64,000 nt of DNA. It comes from Paraprevotella clara YIT 11840 (GTDB lineage: Bacteria; Bacteroidota; Bacteroidia; Bacteroidales; Bacteroidaceae). Of the stretch, positions 35,523 to 43,895 are shown one piece after another (positions within the stretch are counted from its first letter, which is position 1; every line of letters begins with the position of its first letter). Below the pieces are notes generated by a model, which was given only the letters and a program-made list of their open reading frames with translations, made no database searches and was not told the origin of the DNA. The stretch lies in assembly GCF_000233955.1 (NCBI RefSeq), contig NZ_JH376618.1:62001-126000 (forward strand), given 5' to 3'. The position numbers and the translations under genes are program-made.

Positions 35523-36728
35523 ATGCGGAATAGATTCTTTTGTACTGTGCTTTTGTACGGGCTGTCTTGCATGTTTGTTCGGGCTGTCGGAGAAGGTGGG
35601 CATGCCTTCGCTGAGGTGAAAGACAGTATAAAACCTGGCGCGGATTCTGTATCTTCAGTTGTGGAGCCGGTTCGCAAGACGCGCAATCCGCTCAAGTGGA
35701 TAGGGCGTTATCTGAGTAACACCAATAAACACGAAGACCGGCCTTTCGATTTCAGTATGTTGATAGGGCCGAGTTATTCGGCTGCTACATCTGTCGGATT
35801 GGGAGCTACGGCCTCCGGTCTGTATTCATGGGATCGTTCCGATCCTTTGTTGCCCAAGTCCAATGTTTCGGTGTACGCCAATGCTTCCCTGTCGGGGATG
35901 TTGGCTGTAGGGTTGCGGGGAAATAATTTTCTACCTCATCAGAGATACCGTTTCGATTATCAGTTGTCGTTTTATACTTTTCCGGGAAAATTTTGGGGAA
36001 TAGGTTATGAAAACGGTGCCAGTGATGCGAATAAGAGCGACTATGAGCGTGTGAAGCTTCAGTTCAAGCCCAGTTTTTTGTTTCGCCTGAACGAATCGGT
36101 CTTTTTGGGGCCGGTCGTGGACGTAGAATGGGTGAACAGTTTCGGTTTTGAAAACGAGACGTTGCTGGAGGGACAAGACAAATCGGTGGCGAATTACGGA
36201 GCGGGATTTAATTTCACGTACGATACGCGAGACTTTGTACTGAATGCCTACCGCGGCAATTTCTTTCGTTGGGAACAGATGTTCTACCCGTCCGGTTTCG
36301 GAAACGACTACGCTTTCAGTTATACCGACTTGACTTATAGCACCTACCATCAGGTGTGGAAAGGCGGCGTGCTGGCCATGGAATTGCATACCTTGTTCAA
36401 TTATGGAGATGTGCCTTGGACCATGATGGCCCAGGTCGGGGTGTTGGGGCGCATGCGTGGGTATTATGAAGGGCGATATCGCGACCGTAATATCATGGAA
36501 GGGCAGTTGGAACTGCGCCAACATATCAAGGGGCGCAACGGAATAGCCGTATGGGTGGGTTTGGCCAACGTGTTTCCTAATTTCGGTCATATATATTATG
36601 ATGAGATGCTTCCCAACTATGGTATCGGCTATCGTTGGGAATTCAAGAAAAGGGTGAATATACGTTTTGATTTGGGCTTTACCAAAGACAGCCCGAATTT
36701 CACCTTTAATATCAATGAGGCTTTTTGA
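35523..36728 (+). CDS. Omp85/BamA-like C-terminal barrel outer membrane protein
   Basis: The 401-residue protein has a signal peptide and no POTRA repeats. From about residue 75 it shows alternating amphipathic beta strands rich in aromatic residues (Y-R-F-D-Y-Q-L-S-F-Y, N-F-T-Y-D-T-R-D-F) and ends in Phe, as outer membrane barrels do. F-D-L-G-F plus the D-T-R-D repeat fit the surface-antigen (BamA/TamA barrel) family. It may be a small translocator or porin, role unknown. PCMD and nspC genes follow with gaps of 25 and 17 bp. Confidence 0.75.
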   Translation: MRNRFFCTVLLYGLSCMFVRAVGEGGHAFAEVKDSIKPGADSVSSVVEPVRKTRNPLKWIGRYLSNTNKHEDRPFDFSMLIGPSYSAATSVGLGATASGLYSWDRSDPLLPKSNVSVYANASLSGMLAVGLRGNNFLPHQRYRFDYQLSFYTFPGKFWGIGYENGASDANKSDYERVKLQFKPSFLFRLNESVFLGPVVDVEWVNSFGFENETLLEGQDKSVANYGAGFNFTYDTRDFVLNAYRGNFFRWEQMFYPSGFGNDYAFSYTDLTYSTYHQVWKGGVLAMELHTLFNYGDVPWTMMAQVGVLGRMRGYYEGRYRDRNIMEGQLELRQHIKGRNGIAVWVGLANVFPNFGHIYYDEMLPNYGIGYRWEFKKRVNIRFDLGFTKDSPNFTFNINEAF

Positions 36729-36753
36729 AAAAAACTAAAAACAGAGATATAAA

Positions 36754-37710
36754 ATGAATTTTAAGAGTGTGTATGTCTCAGGGCTGTTGGCTGTATGGCC
36801 CGTGATGCAGGGCATGGCCCAGTCGGAATTGATTAAGTTTGGTGATTTCGATCAATGGATTGTCCGCAACATTAAGGAGAGCGGCATTATCGGTGGAGAT
36901 ACCAAACAGTTGTACGAAATCGGTCCGGACGCGGTGTGGAACGAGAACAAGGCTTATACGAATCAGGGAGGTTCGCCGTGGGCAACGTCGAATGTGATGG
37001 CCAAGGTTTGCGGAATCACCAAGACGAATACTTCGGTTTACCGGGAGAAACGGGGAGACGGTTATTGTGCCCGCCTGGAGACTCATGTAGAGAAAGTGAA
37101 AGTCATGGGAATTGTGAATATAGAAGTGTTGGCAGCCGGTTCTGTTTTTCTGGGCAGCGTGCCCGAACCGATTACCAATACGTCCAATCCGATGAGCAAA
37201 TTGGCTGTGGGCATACCTTTTACCAAACGTCCGCAGGCTATCAGTTTCGACTATAAGGTGAAACTTTCCGACGAACCGGACCGTATCCGTCAGACAGGGT
37301 TTAGCCGCGTGACCAAAGTCCAGGGAAAAGATATGCCCGATGTGGTATGTTTGCTCCAGAAACGTTGGGAAGACAAAAAAGGAAATGTGTACGCCCAACG
37401 CATAGGAACGATGATTCATCGTTTCAACCACAATACGGATTGGGTAAACGGTGCAAAATTTCCTATTAAATACGGTGATATTACCAAGCAGCCGGGGTTC
37501 CAAAGTTATATGGGATTGATATCCGGTGACAAGACACAATACACCCGTAACAGCAAGGGGAAGATGGTGCCTATCAAGGAAGTGGGTTGGGCCGATGCCG
37601 GTGAAACGCCCACGCATATCGTGTTGCAGTTCGATTCCAGTTACGGAGGTGCGTACGTGGGTTCTGTAGGAACCACATTGTGGTTGGATAATGTGCATGT
37701 CATATATTAA
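36754..37710 (+). CDS. PCMD-domain exported protein
   Basis: The 318-residue protein has a signal peptide (cleavage near G-M-A-Q, residue 23). Its body resembles the putative carbohydrate metabolism domain (PCMD) family of Bacteroidetes, with F-D-Y-K-V-K-L near the middle and H-I-V-L-Q-F-D-S-S-Y-G-G-A-Y-V-G-S-V-G-T-T-L-W-L-D-N-V near the end. The latter is the usual closing strand pair of a jelly-roll. It may bind or process glycans at the surface. Its exact activity is unknown. Confidence 0.7.
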   Translation: MNFKSVYVSGLLAVWPVMQGMAQSELIKFGDFDQWIVRNIKESGIIGGDTKQLYEIGPDAVWNENKAYTNQGGSPWATSNVMAKVCGITKTNTSVYREKRGDGYCARLETHVEKVKVMGIVNIEVLAAGSVFLGSVPEPITNTSNPMSKLAVGIPFTKRPQAISFDYKVKLSDEPDRIRQTGFSRVTKVQGKDMPDVVCLLQKRWEDKKGNVYAQRIGTMIHRFNHNTDWVNGAKFPIKYGDITKQPGFQSYMGLISGDKTQYTRNSKGKMVPIKEVGWADAGETPTHIVLQFDSSYGGAYVGSVGTTLWLDNVHVIY

Positions 37711-37727
37711 GTAGGTAAGTGGGCAGC

Positions 37728-38918
37728 ATGAAGACAGACCGTTTTACATACGAAGGTGTGCCGACACCGTGCTATATCATAGAGGAAGATTTGTTGCGGC
37801 GTAACCTGGAGCTGATTCGGGATGTATCCCGAAGGGCGGGAGTGGAAATCATTTTAGCCTTCAAGGCTTTCGCTTTATGGAAATCGTTCCCTGTTTTCAG
37901 GGAATACATCAGCCATACCACGGCCAGTTCCCTCTACGAGGCCCGTTTGGCGGCGGAAGAGTTCGGTAGCAAGGCACATACTTATTCTCCGGCGTATACG
38001 GAACGTGATTTCGACCGGATACTCTCGTGCAGCAGTCATGTCACGTTCAATTCCATGAGCCAGTACGTCCGTTTCTATCCGCGTGTGGAGGAATACAACC
38101 GTCTGTATCCGGAGGAGCGCGTCTCTTGCGGGCTGCGCATCAATCCGGAGTATTCGGAGATAGAAGTGGACTTGTACAATCCTTGTGCGCCCGGTTCCCG
38201 TTTCGGTATGATGGCCTCGCAACTTCCGGACTGTCTGCCAGCCGGGATTGAAGGATTCCATTGTCATTGTCACTGCGAGAGTTCTTCCGAAGCACTCGAA
38301 CACACATTGCAGCATATAGAGGAGAAGTTCGGGAGATGGCTGTCCCGATTGAAATGGCTCAATCTGGGAGGCGGCCATTTGATGACGCGGAAGGATTATG
38401 ATGTGGAGCGTTTGGTGGCCATCCTGAAAGGCTTGAAGGAACGCTATCCCGACCTTACGGTCATTTTGGAACCTGGCTCGGCTTTTGCCTGGCAAACCGG
38501 TCCGTTGGTTGCTTCGGTAGTCGATGTTGTGGAAAATAAAGGGATACGCACGGCCATTCTCGACGTGAGTTTCACTTGCCACATGCCGGATTGTTTGGAA
38601 ATGCCGTATCAACCGGCGGTACGTAACGCCGAGACGGTGGAACCCGATGCGGTGAAACGTGCGACTCCGGAAGAAAATGTCTATCGTTTGGGCGGGAACA
38701 GTTGTTTGAGCGGTGACTACATGGGCGCATGGCGCTTTGGCCATCCGCTCGCGCCGGGCGACCGGATTATCTTTGAAGATATGATACATTATACTACGGT
38801 AAAAACCAATATGTTCAACGGCATCCGCCATCCGGACATCGCGATGCTGCATAGCGACGGGACTTTGGAATATTACCGGCGTTTCAGTTACACCGACTAT
38901 CGGGACAGGATGTGTTGA
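37728..38918 (+). CDS. nspC: Carboxynorspermidine decarboxylase
   Basis: The 396-residue PLP enzyme decarboxylates carboxyspermidine or carboxynorspermidine in the alternative polyamine pathway of gut Bacteroidetes. P-T-P-C-Y-I-I-E-E opens the alanine-racemase-like barrel, and the PLP lysine is in I-L-A-F-K-A-F-A-L-W. H-C-H-C-E, N-L-G-G-G-H and the C-H-M-P-D-C-L-E-M-P-Y stretch (substrate Cys/Asp) are typical. ATG 37728 is preferred over the in-frame GTG at 37719. The partner dehydrogenase is not in this window. Confidence 0.93.
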   Translation: MKTDRFTYEGVPTPCYIIEEDLLRRNLELIRDVSRRAGVEIILAFKAFALWKSFPVFREYISHTTASSLYEARLAAEEFGSKAHTYSPAYTERDFDRILSCSSHVTFNSMSQYVRFYPRVEEYNRLYPEERVSCGLRINPEYSEIEVDLYNPCAPGSRFGMMASQLPDCLPAGIEGFHCHCHCESSSEALEHTLQHIEEKFGRWLSRLKWLNLGGGHLMTRKDYDVERLVAILKGLKERYPDLTVILEPGSAFAWQTGPLVASVVDVVENKGIRTAILDVSFTCHMPDCLEMPYQPAVRNAETVEPDAVKRATPEENVYRLGGNSCLSGDYMGAWRFGHPLAPGDRIIFEDMIHYTTVKTNMFNGIRHPDIAMLHSDGTLEYYRRFSYTDYRDRMC

Positions 38919-38986
38919 AAACAGAAAAAATGAAATAACGATTGATTTTTTTCCATACAGATGCTTGCGCTTTAAAAAAATAATTG

Positions 38987-38994
38987 TACCTTTG
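38987..38994 (+). promoter_or_regulatory. Promoter -7 element for the tRNA cluster
   Basis: TACCTTTG lies 57 bp upstream of the first tRNA-Gly at 39051, after the nspC stop codon. Confidence 0.65.
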
Positions 38995-39050
38995 CAACCG
39001 CATTCAGGGGAATGCAAAAGCTAATGAACTTAATGGAACAAGCATCTTTT

Positions 39051-39123
<73 letters not shown>

Positions 39124-39146
39124 CAAGATATTCAGAAACATTTTTT

Positions 39147-39227
39147 GCCCAGGTGGCGGAATGGTAGACGCGCTCGTTTCAGGTGCGAGTGTTGAGAGAC
39201 GTGCAGGTTCGAGTCCTGTTCTGGGCA
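39147..39227 (+). tRNA. tRNA-Leu (CAG)
   Basis: The acceptor stem GCCCAGG pairs with TCTGGGC, discriminator A. The anticodon stem CTCGT/GCGAG encloses loop TTCAGGT with anticodon CAG. A long variable arm marks it as a class II tRNA. CCA is not encoded. Confidence 0.93.
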
Positions 39228-39251
39228 CAGAGAATGTTTTCTGTATCATCC

Positions 39252-39335
39252 GGAGAGATGGCGGAATTGGTAGACGCGCTACTTTGAGGGGGTAGTGACA
39301 ATTGTGTCGTGGGAGTTCGAGTCTCCTTCTCTTCA
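39252..39335 (+). tRNA. tRNA-Leu (GAG)
   Basis: The acceptor stem GGAGAGA pairs with TCTCTTC (one G-T pair), discriminator A. The anticodon stem CTACT/GGTAG encloses TTGAGGG with anticodon GAG. A long variable arm (GACAATTGTGTC) is present. CCA is not encoded. Confidence 0.93.
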
Positions 39336-39355
39336 CTTTCATAAGCGATTAGTTT

Positions 39356-39428
<73 letters not shown>

Positions 39429-39480
39429 CAGGCAAAGCTGCCCGTGAGGGTGGCTTTTCTTGTTTTTATACTTTCCGGTT

Positions 39481-40434
39481 TCATTTGTTTTCTTCGTTTC
39501 GTTTACGGTAGAGCTGGTAAGAGTTGTAGATATTGTGCCAGATGCTGTAGAAGCCTCCGGCTACCGATGTGACCGGAGTCATGAACGTGTACCCCATCCA
39601 AATGGCAAATACCGTGTTCTTTTGTCCCAAGGCCTGACCGGCACTGATGGAATCATTGTAACAGGTTCCGATGCGTTTCCCCGCCCAGAATTGTACGACG
39701 CAGCAAACAAGCGATATGCCGGCTATGCCCAATTGGTAAAGCACCGATACTTCGCTGTGGACAATACTCTTCACGGTAACCCCGATGGCAATGGCCAGTG
39801 CCACGGCCCACAAATAGAATGCCAGGTCTTTGCAGCGGACGACCAGTTTGTGTACGCCCGGAAGGCAGTAGCGAACGAATAAAGCGGCCAGGAACGGGCA
39901 GAACAGGAGAGGGAAGACTTTGCTTAATATCAAGGAAAAGGAGACACCGAATGTCAAATCGGGGTGGGGGTGAATCAAGGGGACGAATATGGGGACTATC
40001 AGTGCCGTGACCAGATTGATTAAAATGGTATAGGTGGTCAGGTTGGCCGCACTGCCTCCCAATTTCCCGGTGACCACTGCTGCCGCCGTAGCTGTCGGGC
40101 AAATCATGCACAGTATGGCGGCTTCTGCCAAAACCTGGCCCGGCAGATGGGGAAAACATTTCAAAAGTCCGGCAAGGAGGGCAAAACAGCCGGCCTGAAT
40201 CAAGAGCAGCCATCCGTGCCAACGGCAAGGACGGAGTTCTCTGGGATTCACTTTACAGAACGTGATGAAAAGCATGGCAAAAATCAATGCCGGTTGCAGG
40301 ATGTCGATAAACCGGGCTACGTAAGGCTTCGTAGGTTCCAGGGCAGGAATCCCGGTGTAAATGAAGTAAGACAATGCTCCCGCGAGCATGGCGATGGGAA
40401 GAGTCCAGTTTTTAATGAATCTGATGATAGGCAT
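39481..40434 (-). CDS. SBF-family (bile acid:sodium symporter-like) transporter
   Basis: Starting at ATG 40434 gives 317 residues with about nine to ten hydrophobic helices. C-P-T-A-T-A-A-A-V-V-T-G-K-L-G-G-S-A-A and the late G-Q-A-L-G-Q-K-N-T-V-F-A-I-W-M-G-Y are typical crossover regions of the SBF/BASS fold. Bacteroidetes members could carry organic anions, pantoate, pyruvate or bile acids; the substrate is not readable. The TTG at 40440 is rejected. It is downstream of and convergent with the tRNA cluster. Confidence 0.82.
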   Translation of the reverse strand: MPIIRFIKNWTLPIAMLAGALSYFIYTGIPALEPTKPYVARFIDILQPALIFAMLFITFCKVNPRELRPCRWHGWLLLIQAGCFALLAGLLKCFPHLPGQVLAEAAILCMICPTATAAAVVTGKLGGSAANLTTYTILINLVTALIVPIFVPLIHPHPDLTFGVSFSLILSKVFPLLFCPFLAALFVRYCLPGVHKLVVRCKDLAFYLWAVALAIAIGVTVKSIVHSEVSVLYQLGIAGISLVCCVVQFWAGKRIGTCYNDSISAGQALGQKNTVFAIWMGYTFMTPVTSVAGGFYSIWHNIYNSYQLYRKRNEENK

Positions 40435-40459
40435 GTTCAAATTATCATGAATGGTTGTG

Positions 40460-40467
40460 CAAAGTTA
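40460..40467 (-). promoter_or_regulatory. Promoter -7 element for the SBF transporter
   Basis: CAAAGTTA reads TAACTTTG on the minus strand, 26 bp upstream of ATG 40434. Confidence 0.6.
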
Positions 40468-40531
40468 CTTATTTTGTTATCGCCGGGGCGGATTAAACCA
40501 GACAAAATTTGTCCGGACGGGAGATTTTATA

Positions 40532-40539
40532 TAATTTTG
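40532..40539 (+). promoter_or_regulatory. Promoter -7 element for the 183-residue hypothetical
   Basis: TAATTTTG lies 75 bp upstream of ATG 40614, divergent from the SBF promoter. Confidence 0.6.
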
Positions 40540-40613
40540 CACCGGTCTCCGACTAATTATATCCTTGGTGTATAATTGTTCGGATTTTATGGTTTTATTT
40601 ATTTAATGAATTG

Positions 40614-41165
40614 ATGAATTTATACATTCGCTATTTTGACGAGGAGTGCGTGGTGAGTTCGGCGGAAGAGGCTTTCGATTTCCTGTCTTCTCTGCCGGGT
40701 ATTACGTTGGATGAGGCTTTCGTGAAAGATTTGCGCCAATACATGGATAGTCCGATGCCTTATCCCAAGCGTTATAAGGTACGTCCCCGTGTGTATTTTA
40801 TTGTGATTAAGACGACGGCTACGACTTTGGCCGAATTTAAAGTGAACGGAGGCAGGACGCAGTCTTTGGCCGAAAGTTCGGAGAAGGAACCCGCGGCCCG
40901 TTTTTCCATCAACGACCGTCCGGGATGGTATGAAGGGGAAATCCTTTTCAAACGTGTGGTTCCCATTCCCGGCACCACGAAGTTCCAGTATAAGGATACG
41001 CGGTTCAAGGCTCGTTGCAAGGCTCGTAACGCGCAGGAATGTTACAATCGCATAGTGGAGCATTTGCGTTCACGGCAAGATGTGGATGCGCGCAGCCAGT
41101 TTCCTTCCGTAAAAGGAAAGAACTTCTCTTGTTCTTATTTGGGCATGACGTTGGAAGAGGAATAG
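40614..41165 (+). CDS. Conserved hypothetical protein, unknown function
   Basis: The 183-residue soluble protein has no signal peptide or membrane segment. It contains two similar basic strands, R-P-R-V-Y-F-I-V-I-K and F-Q-Y-K-D-T-R-F-K-A-R-C-K-A-R-N, around a central loop with R-P-G-W-Y-E-G-E. The C terminus is acidic (L-E-E-E). I do not recognise a family; the basic strands might contact nucleic acid, which is only a guess. A strong terminator follows. It has its own promoter. Confidence 0.6.
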   Translation: MNLYIRYFDEECVVSSAEEAFDFLSSLPGITLDEAFVKDLRQYMDSPMPYPKRYKVRPRVYFIVIKTTATTLAEFKVNGGRTQSLAESSEKEPAARFSINDRPGWYEGEILFKRVVPIPGTTKFQYKDTRFKARCKARNAQECYNRIVEHLRSRQDVDARSQFPSVKGKNFSCSYLGMTLEEE

Positions 41166-41243
41166 AACCCAGAGGGGGAGATGTGCCCCGCGTTTGTATA
41201 GGAACGTTTTCCTTACGTACGGGGATTTTGTTTTAAAGATAAA

Positions 41244-41270
41244 GGGATGCCCTTCGGGCATCCCTTTTTT
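41244..41270 (+). terminator. Terminator of the 183-residue hypothetical
   Basis: GGGATGCCC pairs with GGGCATCCC around a TTC loop, followed by six T residues. Confidence 0.9.
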
Positions 41271-41652
41271 GTGATTCATTTTTTCATTGAACTTCATTTT
41301 GAGTCTGCCAAAATGTCAGTTATAATGAGCTTAGGTTTGGTTTTTCGGGAACGGGTGCAGGCGTGTGCGAAAATAATGGATTCTCGTGCCTTTTGCCTGG
41401 GACAATATGTAACGGATAAGAAGCCGGATCATGCTTGAATGTAATTTCCGTTTGTCTTTTACTTACCTTCCATATCCGGGCATCCGGCATAGGCGAGGGG
41501 GAAGCCATACAAAATGACAGTAGCTTTTTGTTGGGGAATAACGTCGGAATAGAGAAAAAATCCCTTTTCCCCGTAGGATGTTTTGCCCTTTTCTTCTTGT
41601 TTTTGGGGTGGGATGAGGACGACGACGGAAAGTTATGCGGAGAAAAATTAAT

Positions 41653-41690
41653 CGCTTTCAGCCGAATGAGAAATCAATCTCTTGCAATTG
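41653..41690. repeat. 22-bp-period modular array A4 (2 units)
   Basis: Units start at 41653 and 41675: CGCTTTCAGCCGAATG and CAATCTCTTGCAATTG, separated by AGAAAT. Both use half-words seen in the other arrays, for example CGCTTTCA (inverse in A1) and GCCGAATG (also A2). Confidence 0.7.
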
Positions 41691-41906
41691 ATTGTGAATA
41701 TTCCATAATTCTTATTGGGATATGCCGCACAAATATGTATGTTTCTTAAAAAGAATTTTCCAGATGAGGCTGTTTCCGTCTTTTTTCTCTCTGAGAGTGG
41801 GGCGAAAAACTGCCATTTTGTCAGTCTACGCCTGCGGAGTGTGAAGGGGAGAAGGGGCGGGCGGTGCAGCGGAGTAGCGGGATGGAGGGCCGCTGTCTTT
41901 GTTTCC

Positions 41907-42076
41907 ACGAAGATAGGATGCGGCTCGGCAGTTCCTCGCTCAAAAGCAAGCTTTAGGCTTGGAACTGCACTCGCCTTTCGTTTTCTTTGTTTCACGAAGA
42001 TAGGATGTGGCTCGGCAGTTCCTCGCTCAAAAGCAAGCTTTAGGCTTGGAACTGCACTCGCCTTTCGCTATCTTTG
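41907..42076. repeat. Tandem 83-bp palindromic promoter element (two copies, 87-bp period)
   Basis: Copies at 41907-41989 and 41994-42076 are nearly identical. Each is a nested palindrome: AAGATAG with CTATCTT outermost, then GCAGTTCC with GGAACTGC, then AAGC with GCTT. In the downstream copy the 3' arm contains TATCTTTG, a full -7 element; the upstream copy has TTTTCTTTG there, so its promoter is broken. The 5' arm reads TATCTTCG on the other strand, one base off consensus. Confidence 0.8.
42069..42076 (+). promoter_or_regulatory. Promoter -7 element for the alcohol dehydrogenase
   Basis: TATCTTTG forms the end of the second palindromic repeat, 38 bp upstream of ATG 42114. A good ribosome-binding site AAAGGAGA lies at 42101-42108. 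Confidence 0.7.
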
Positions 42077-42113
42077 TGTACGGAAAGAACCGTTCAAAAG
42101 AAAGGAGACGATT

Positions 42114-43175
42114 ATGCTTGCATACACGTTCGTAGAACAAGGGAGATTCGAATTAAGGGAAAAGCCGCGTCCGGAGTTGCAGGACGGGCGGGATGCCATC
42201 GTACGGGTGACGTTGGGAAGCATCTGTACCAGTGATTTACACATCAAACACGGGAGTGTGCCGCGTGCCGTACCGGGAATCACGGTAGGGCATGAAATGG
42301 TCGGGGTGGTGGAAGAAGTAGGCCATGAAGTCACTTCGGTCAAGCCGGGCGACAGGGTGACCGTAAACGTGGAGACATTTTGCGGGGAATGCTTCTTTTG
42401 CCGACACGGATACGTGAACAACTGCACCGACCCTCATGGCGGATGGGCTTTGGGTTGCCGCATCGACGGAGGACAAGCCGAATTTGTCAGGGTTCCGTAT
42501 GCGGACCAGGGCTTGAATGTGATTCCCCCGTCGGTGACCGACGAGCAGGCTTTGTTCGTGGGCGACATCTTGGCCACAGGCTTTTGGGCGGCGCGTATCT
42601 CGGAAATCAAGGAAGAGGACACGGTGTTGATTATCGGTGCAGGCCCCACGGGGATATGCACTTTACAGTGTGTCATGCTGAAGAATCCGCATCGCGTCAT
42701 CGTTTGCGAACGGTCGGAGGAGCGGTTGCGTTTCGTGCGCGAACACTATCCCGGGGTAGAGGTGACGACTCCCGAAGGTTGTAAAGAATTTGTGATACGC
42801 CATAGTGCCCGTGGAGGGGCGGACGTGGTGTTGGAGGTGGCCGGTAGTCAGGACAGTTTCCGACTGGCCTGGGAGTGTGCCCGTCCCAATGCCATCGTGA
42901 CGATTGTGGCACTTTATGACAAGCCCCAGTTGTTGCCGTTGCCGGACATGTACGGGAAGAACCTGACGTTCAAGACCGGAGGGGTGGACGGTTGCGATTG
43001 TGCCGAAATCCTTTCCCTGATAGAGGCGGGCCGGATTGACACCACGCCGCTCGTCACCCACCGTTTCCCGTTGGAACGTATTGAAGAAGCCTACCGGATT
43101 TTTGAGAACAGGTTGGATGGCGTCATAAAGGTGGCCGTCACCGGTGCTGCGTCCACTTCTTTTTCAGCAAGATGA
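42114..43175 (+). CDS. Zinc-dependent alcohol dehydrogenase (MDR family)
   Basis: Starting at ATG 42114, with AAAGGAGA just upstream, gives 353 residues. The GroES-like domain holds G-S-I-C-T-S-D (catalytic zinc Cys), G-H-E-M-V-G-V-V and the structural zinc cluster C-G-E-C-x-x-C-x6-C; the Rossmann domain has V-L-I-I-G-A-G-P-T-G-I. It oxidises alcohols or reduces aldehydes with NAD(P), substrate unknown; it resembles isopropanol/sorbitol-type dehydrogenases. The 133 upstream in-frame codons are the promoter repeats, not protein. It is convergent with the small membrane protein gene. Confidence 0.88.
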   Translation: MLAYTFVEQGRFELREKPRPELQDGRDAIVRVTLGSICTSDLHIKHGSVPRAVPGITVGHEMVGVVEEVGHEVTSVKPGDRVTVNVETFCGECFFCRHGYVNNCTDPHGGWALGCRIDGGQAEFVRVPYADQGLNVIPPSVTDEQALFVGDILATGFWAARISEIKEEDTVLIIGAGPTGICTLQCVMLKNPHRVIVCERSEERLRFVREHYPGVEVTTPEGCKEFVIRHSARGGADVVLEVAGSQDSFRLAWECARPNAIVTIVALYDKPQLLPLPDMYGKNLTFKTGGVDGCDCAEILSLIEAGRIDTTPLVTHRFPLERIEEAYRIFENRLDGVIKVAVTGAASTSFSAR

Positions 43176-43596
43176 GTAAACACGCTGTGCCTACGGCTGC
43201 TTGGCCATATAATAAGGCGTAGAAAGCCGTATGCAAAGGGAGGTGTAGTCGGGCTGATACGATAGCGGTGGGTGGAATAATTACCAAGCTGGCAGAGAAA
43301 ATCCGGATGAAAATCCTGATGTAAAGGGCAGACCGTTTTGGGGAGTTTGGAAGTTCGGGGATGTATGTGCAAAGATAATTGATGCCCCAGAAGTCATTCC
43401 ATTCTACCTTATGGGGCAGTCTGCACAAAGCGTAGGCGTGCATGACGAGGAAGACTTCGGCGACCCAAAAGGCGAACTCCACCTCGGGATAATATTCCCC
43501 CATGTAGGCCGTGACGAATACTCCATGGATTATGTATAATATAAGAAGTGGAATACACCCTGTATTCCACTTCTGTTTTCTTGCTTTTTCAGTCAT
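43138..43596 (-). CDS. Polytopic membrane protein, unknown function
   Basis: The 152-residue protein has about four hydrophobic segments (roughly 15-32, 40-60, 95-118, 124-146) and ends in basic residues. Its 3' end overlaps the 3' end of the dehydrogenase gene by 38 bp. A perfect 14-bp hairpin (43544-43574) covers codons 8-18 just after the start, which could limit translation; alternatively it is a terminator and the true start lies further in. I recognise no family. Confidence 0.55.
   Translation of the reverse strand: MTEKARKQKWNTGCIPLLILYIIHGVFVTAYMGEYYPEVEFAFWVAEVFLVMHAYALCRLPHKVEWNDFWGINYLCTYIPELPNSPKRSALYIRIFIRIFSASLVIIPPTAIVSARLHLPLHTAFYALLYGQAAVGTACLLILLKKKWTQHR
43544..43574. other. 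Perfect hairpin inside the start region of the small membrane protein gene
   Basis: AGAAGTGGAATACA pairs exactly with TGTATTCCACTTCT around a CCC loop. A TTTTC run follows on the plus strand only, so it may terminate plus-strand transcription from the dehydrogenase gene. Confidence 0.6.
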
Positions 43597-43895
43597 CTAA
43601 TTTGATAATTGCTTTTATACTGTCCATTTTTTTTAATGAATGATAAGTAAATGAACTTAAAACGAAGTTACAAATAAATATAATATAATTATAAGGTTTG
43701 GTGTGTTTTTTGGGTATTCCCATCAATATTTTCTATGAATTCTCCTTTTTAAGACGTAAAATACGATAATTTATCGCCGATTTTGCTCTTGTGTACCGTT
43801 TGATTATGGGTGATAAAAATATGAAATAAAAACCCCACTTCCATACCTTGTAGGTGGAAGTGGGGTAATGTAGGCGATGTAGTCGATTGTCCGTA
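43597..43895. other. A/T-rich intergenic region
   Basis: This 299-bp gap is strongly A/T-rich, contains the protease terminator (43832-43866) and no gene that I can see. No exact promoter consensus for the gene at 43596 was found. Confidence 0.5.
43832..43866 (-). terminator. Terminator of the C10 protease gene
   Basis: ACCCCACTTCCA pairs with TGGAAGTGGGGT; on the minus strand the stem is followed by a T-rich run. It begins 30 bp after the stop codon. Confidence 0.85.

Larger units (their letters stand above)
41166..42113. other. Long noncoding region before the alcohol dehydrogenase
   Basis: This 948-bp region holds a terminator (41244-41270), two copies of a CTGCCA-N3-TGTCAG palindrome (41305-41319, 41810-41824), array A4 (41653-41690) and a tandemly duplicated 83-bp palindromic promoter element (41907-42076). 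An open frame from 41715 runs through it into the dehydrogenase, but only because the 87-bp repeat period is divisible by three. I see no gene. Confidence 0.65.

Noticed and set aside
41715-42113. N-terminal extension of the alcohol dehydrogenase
   Set aside because: It is a translation of the tandem promoter repeats and lies upstream of a promoter and a good ribosome-binding site for ATG 42114.
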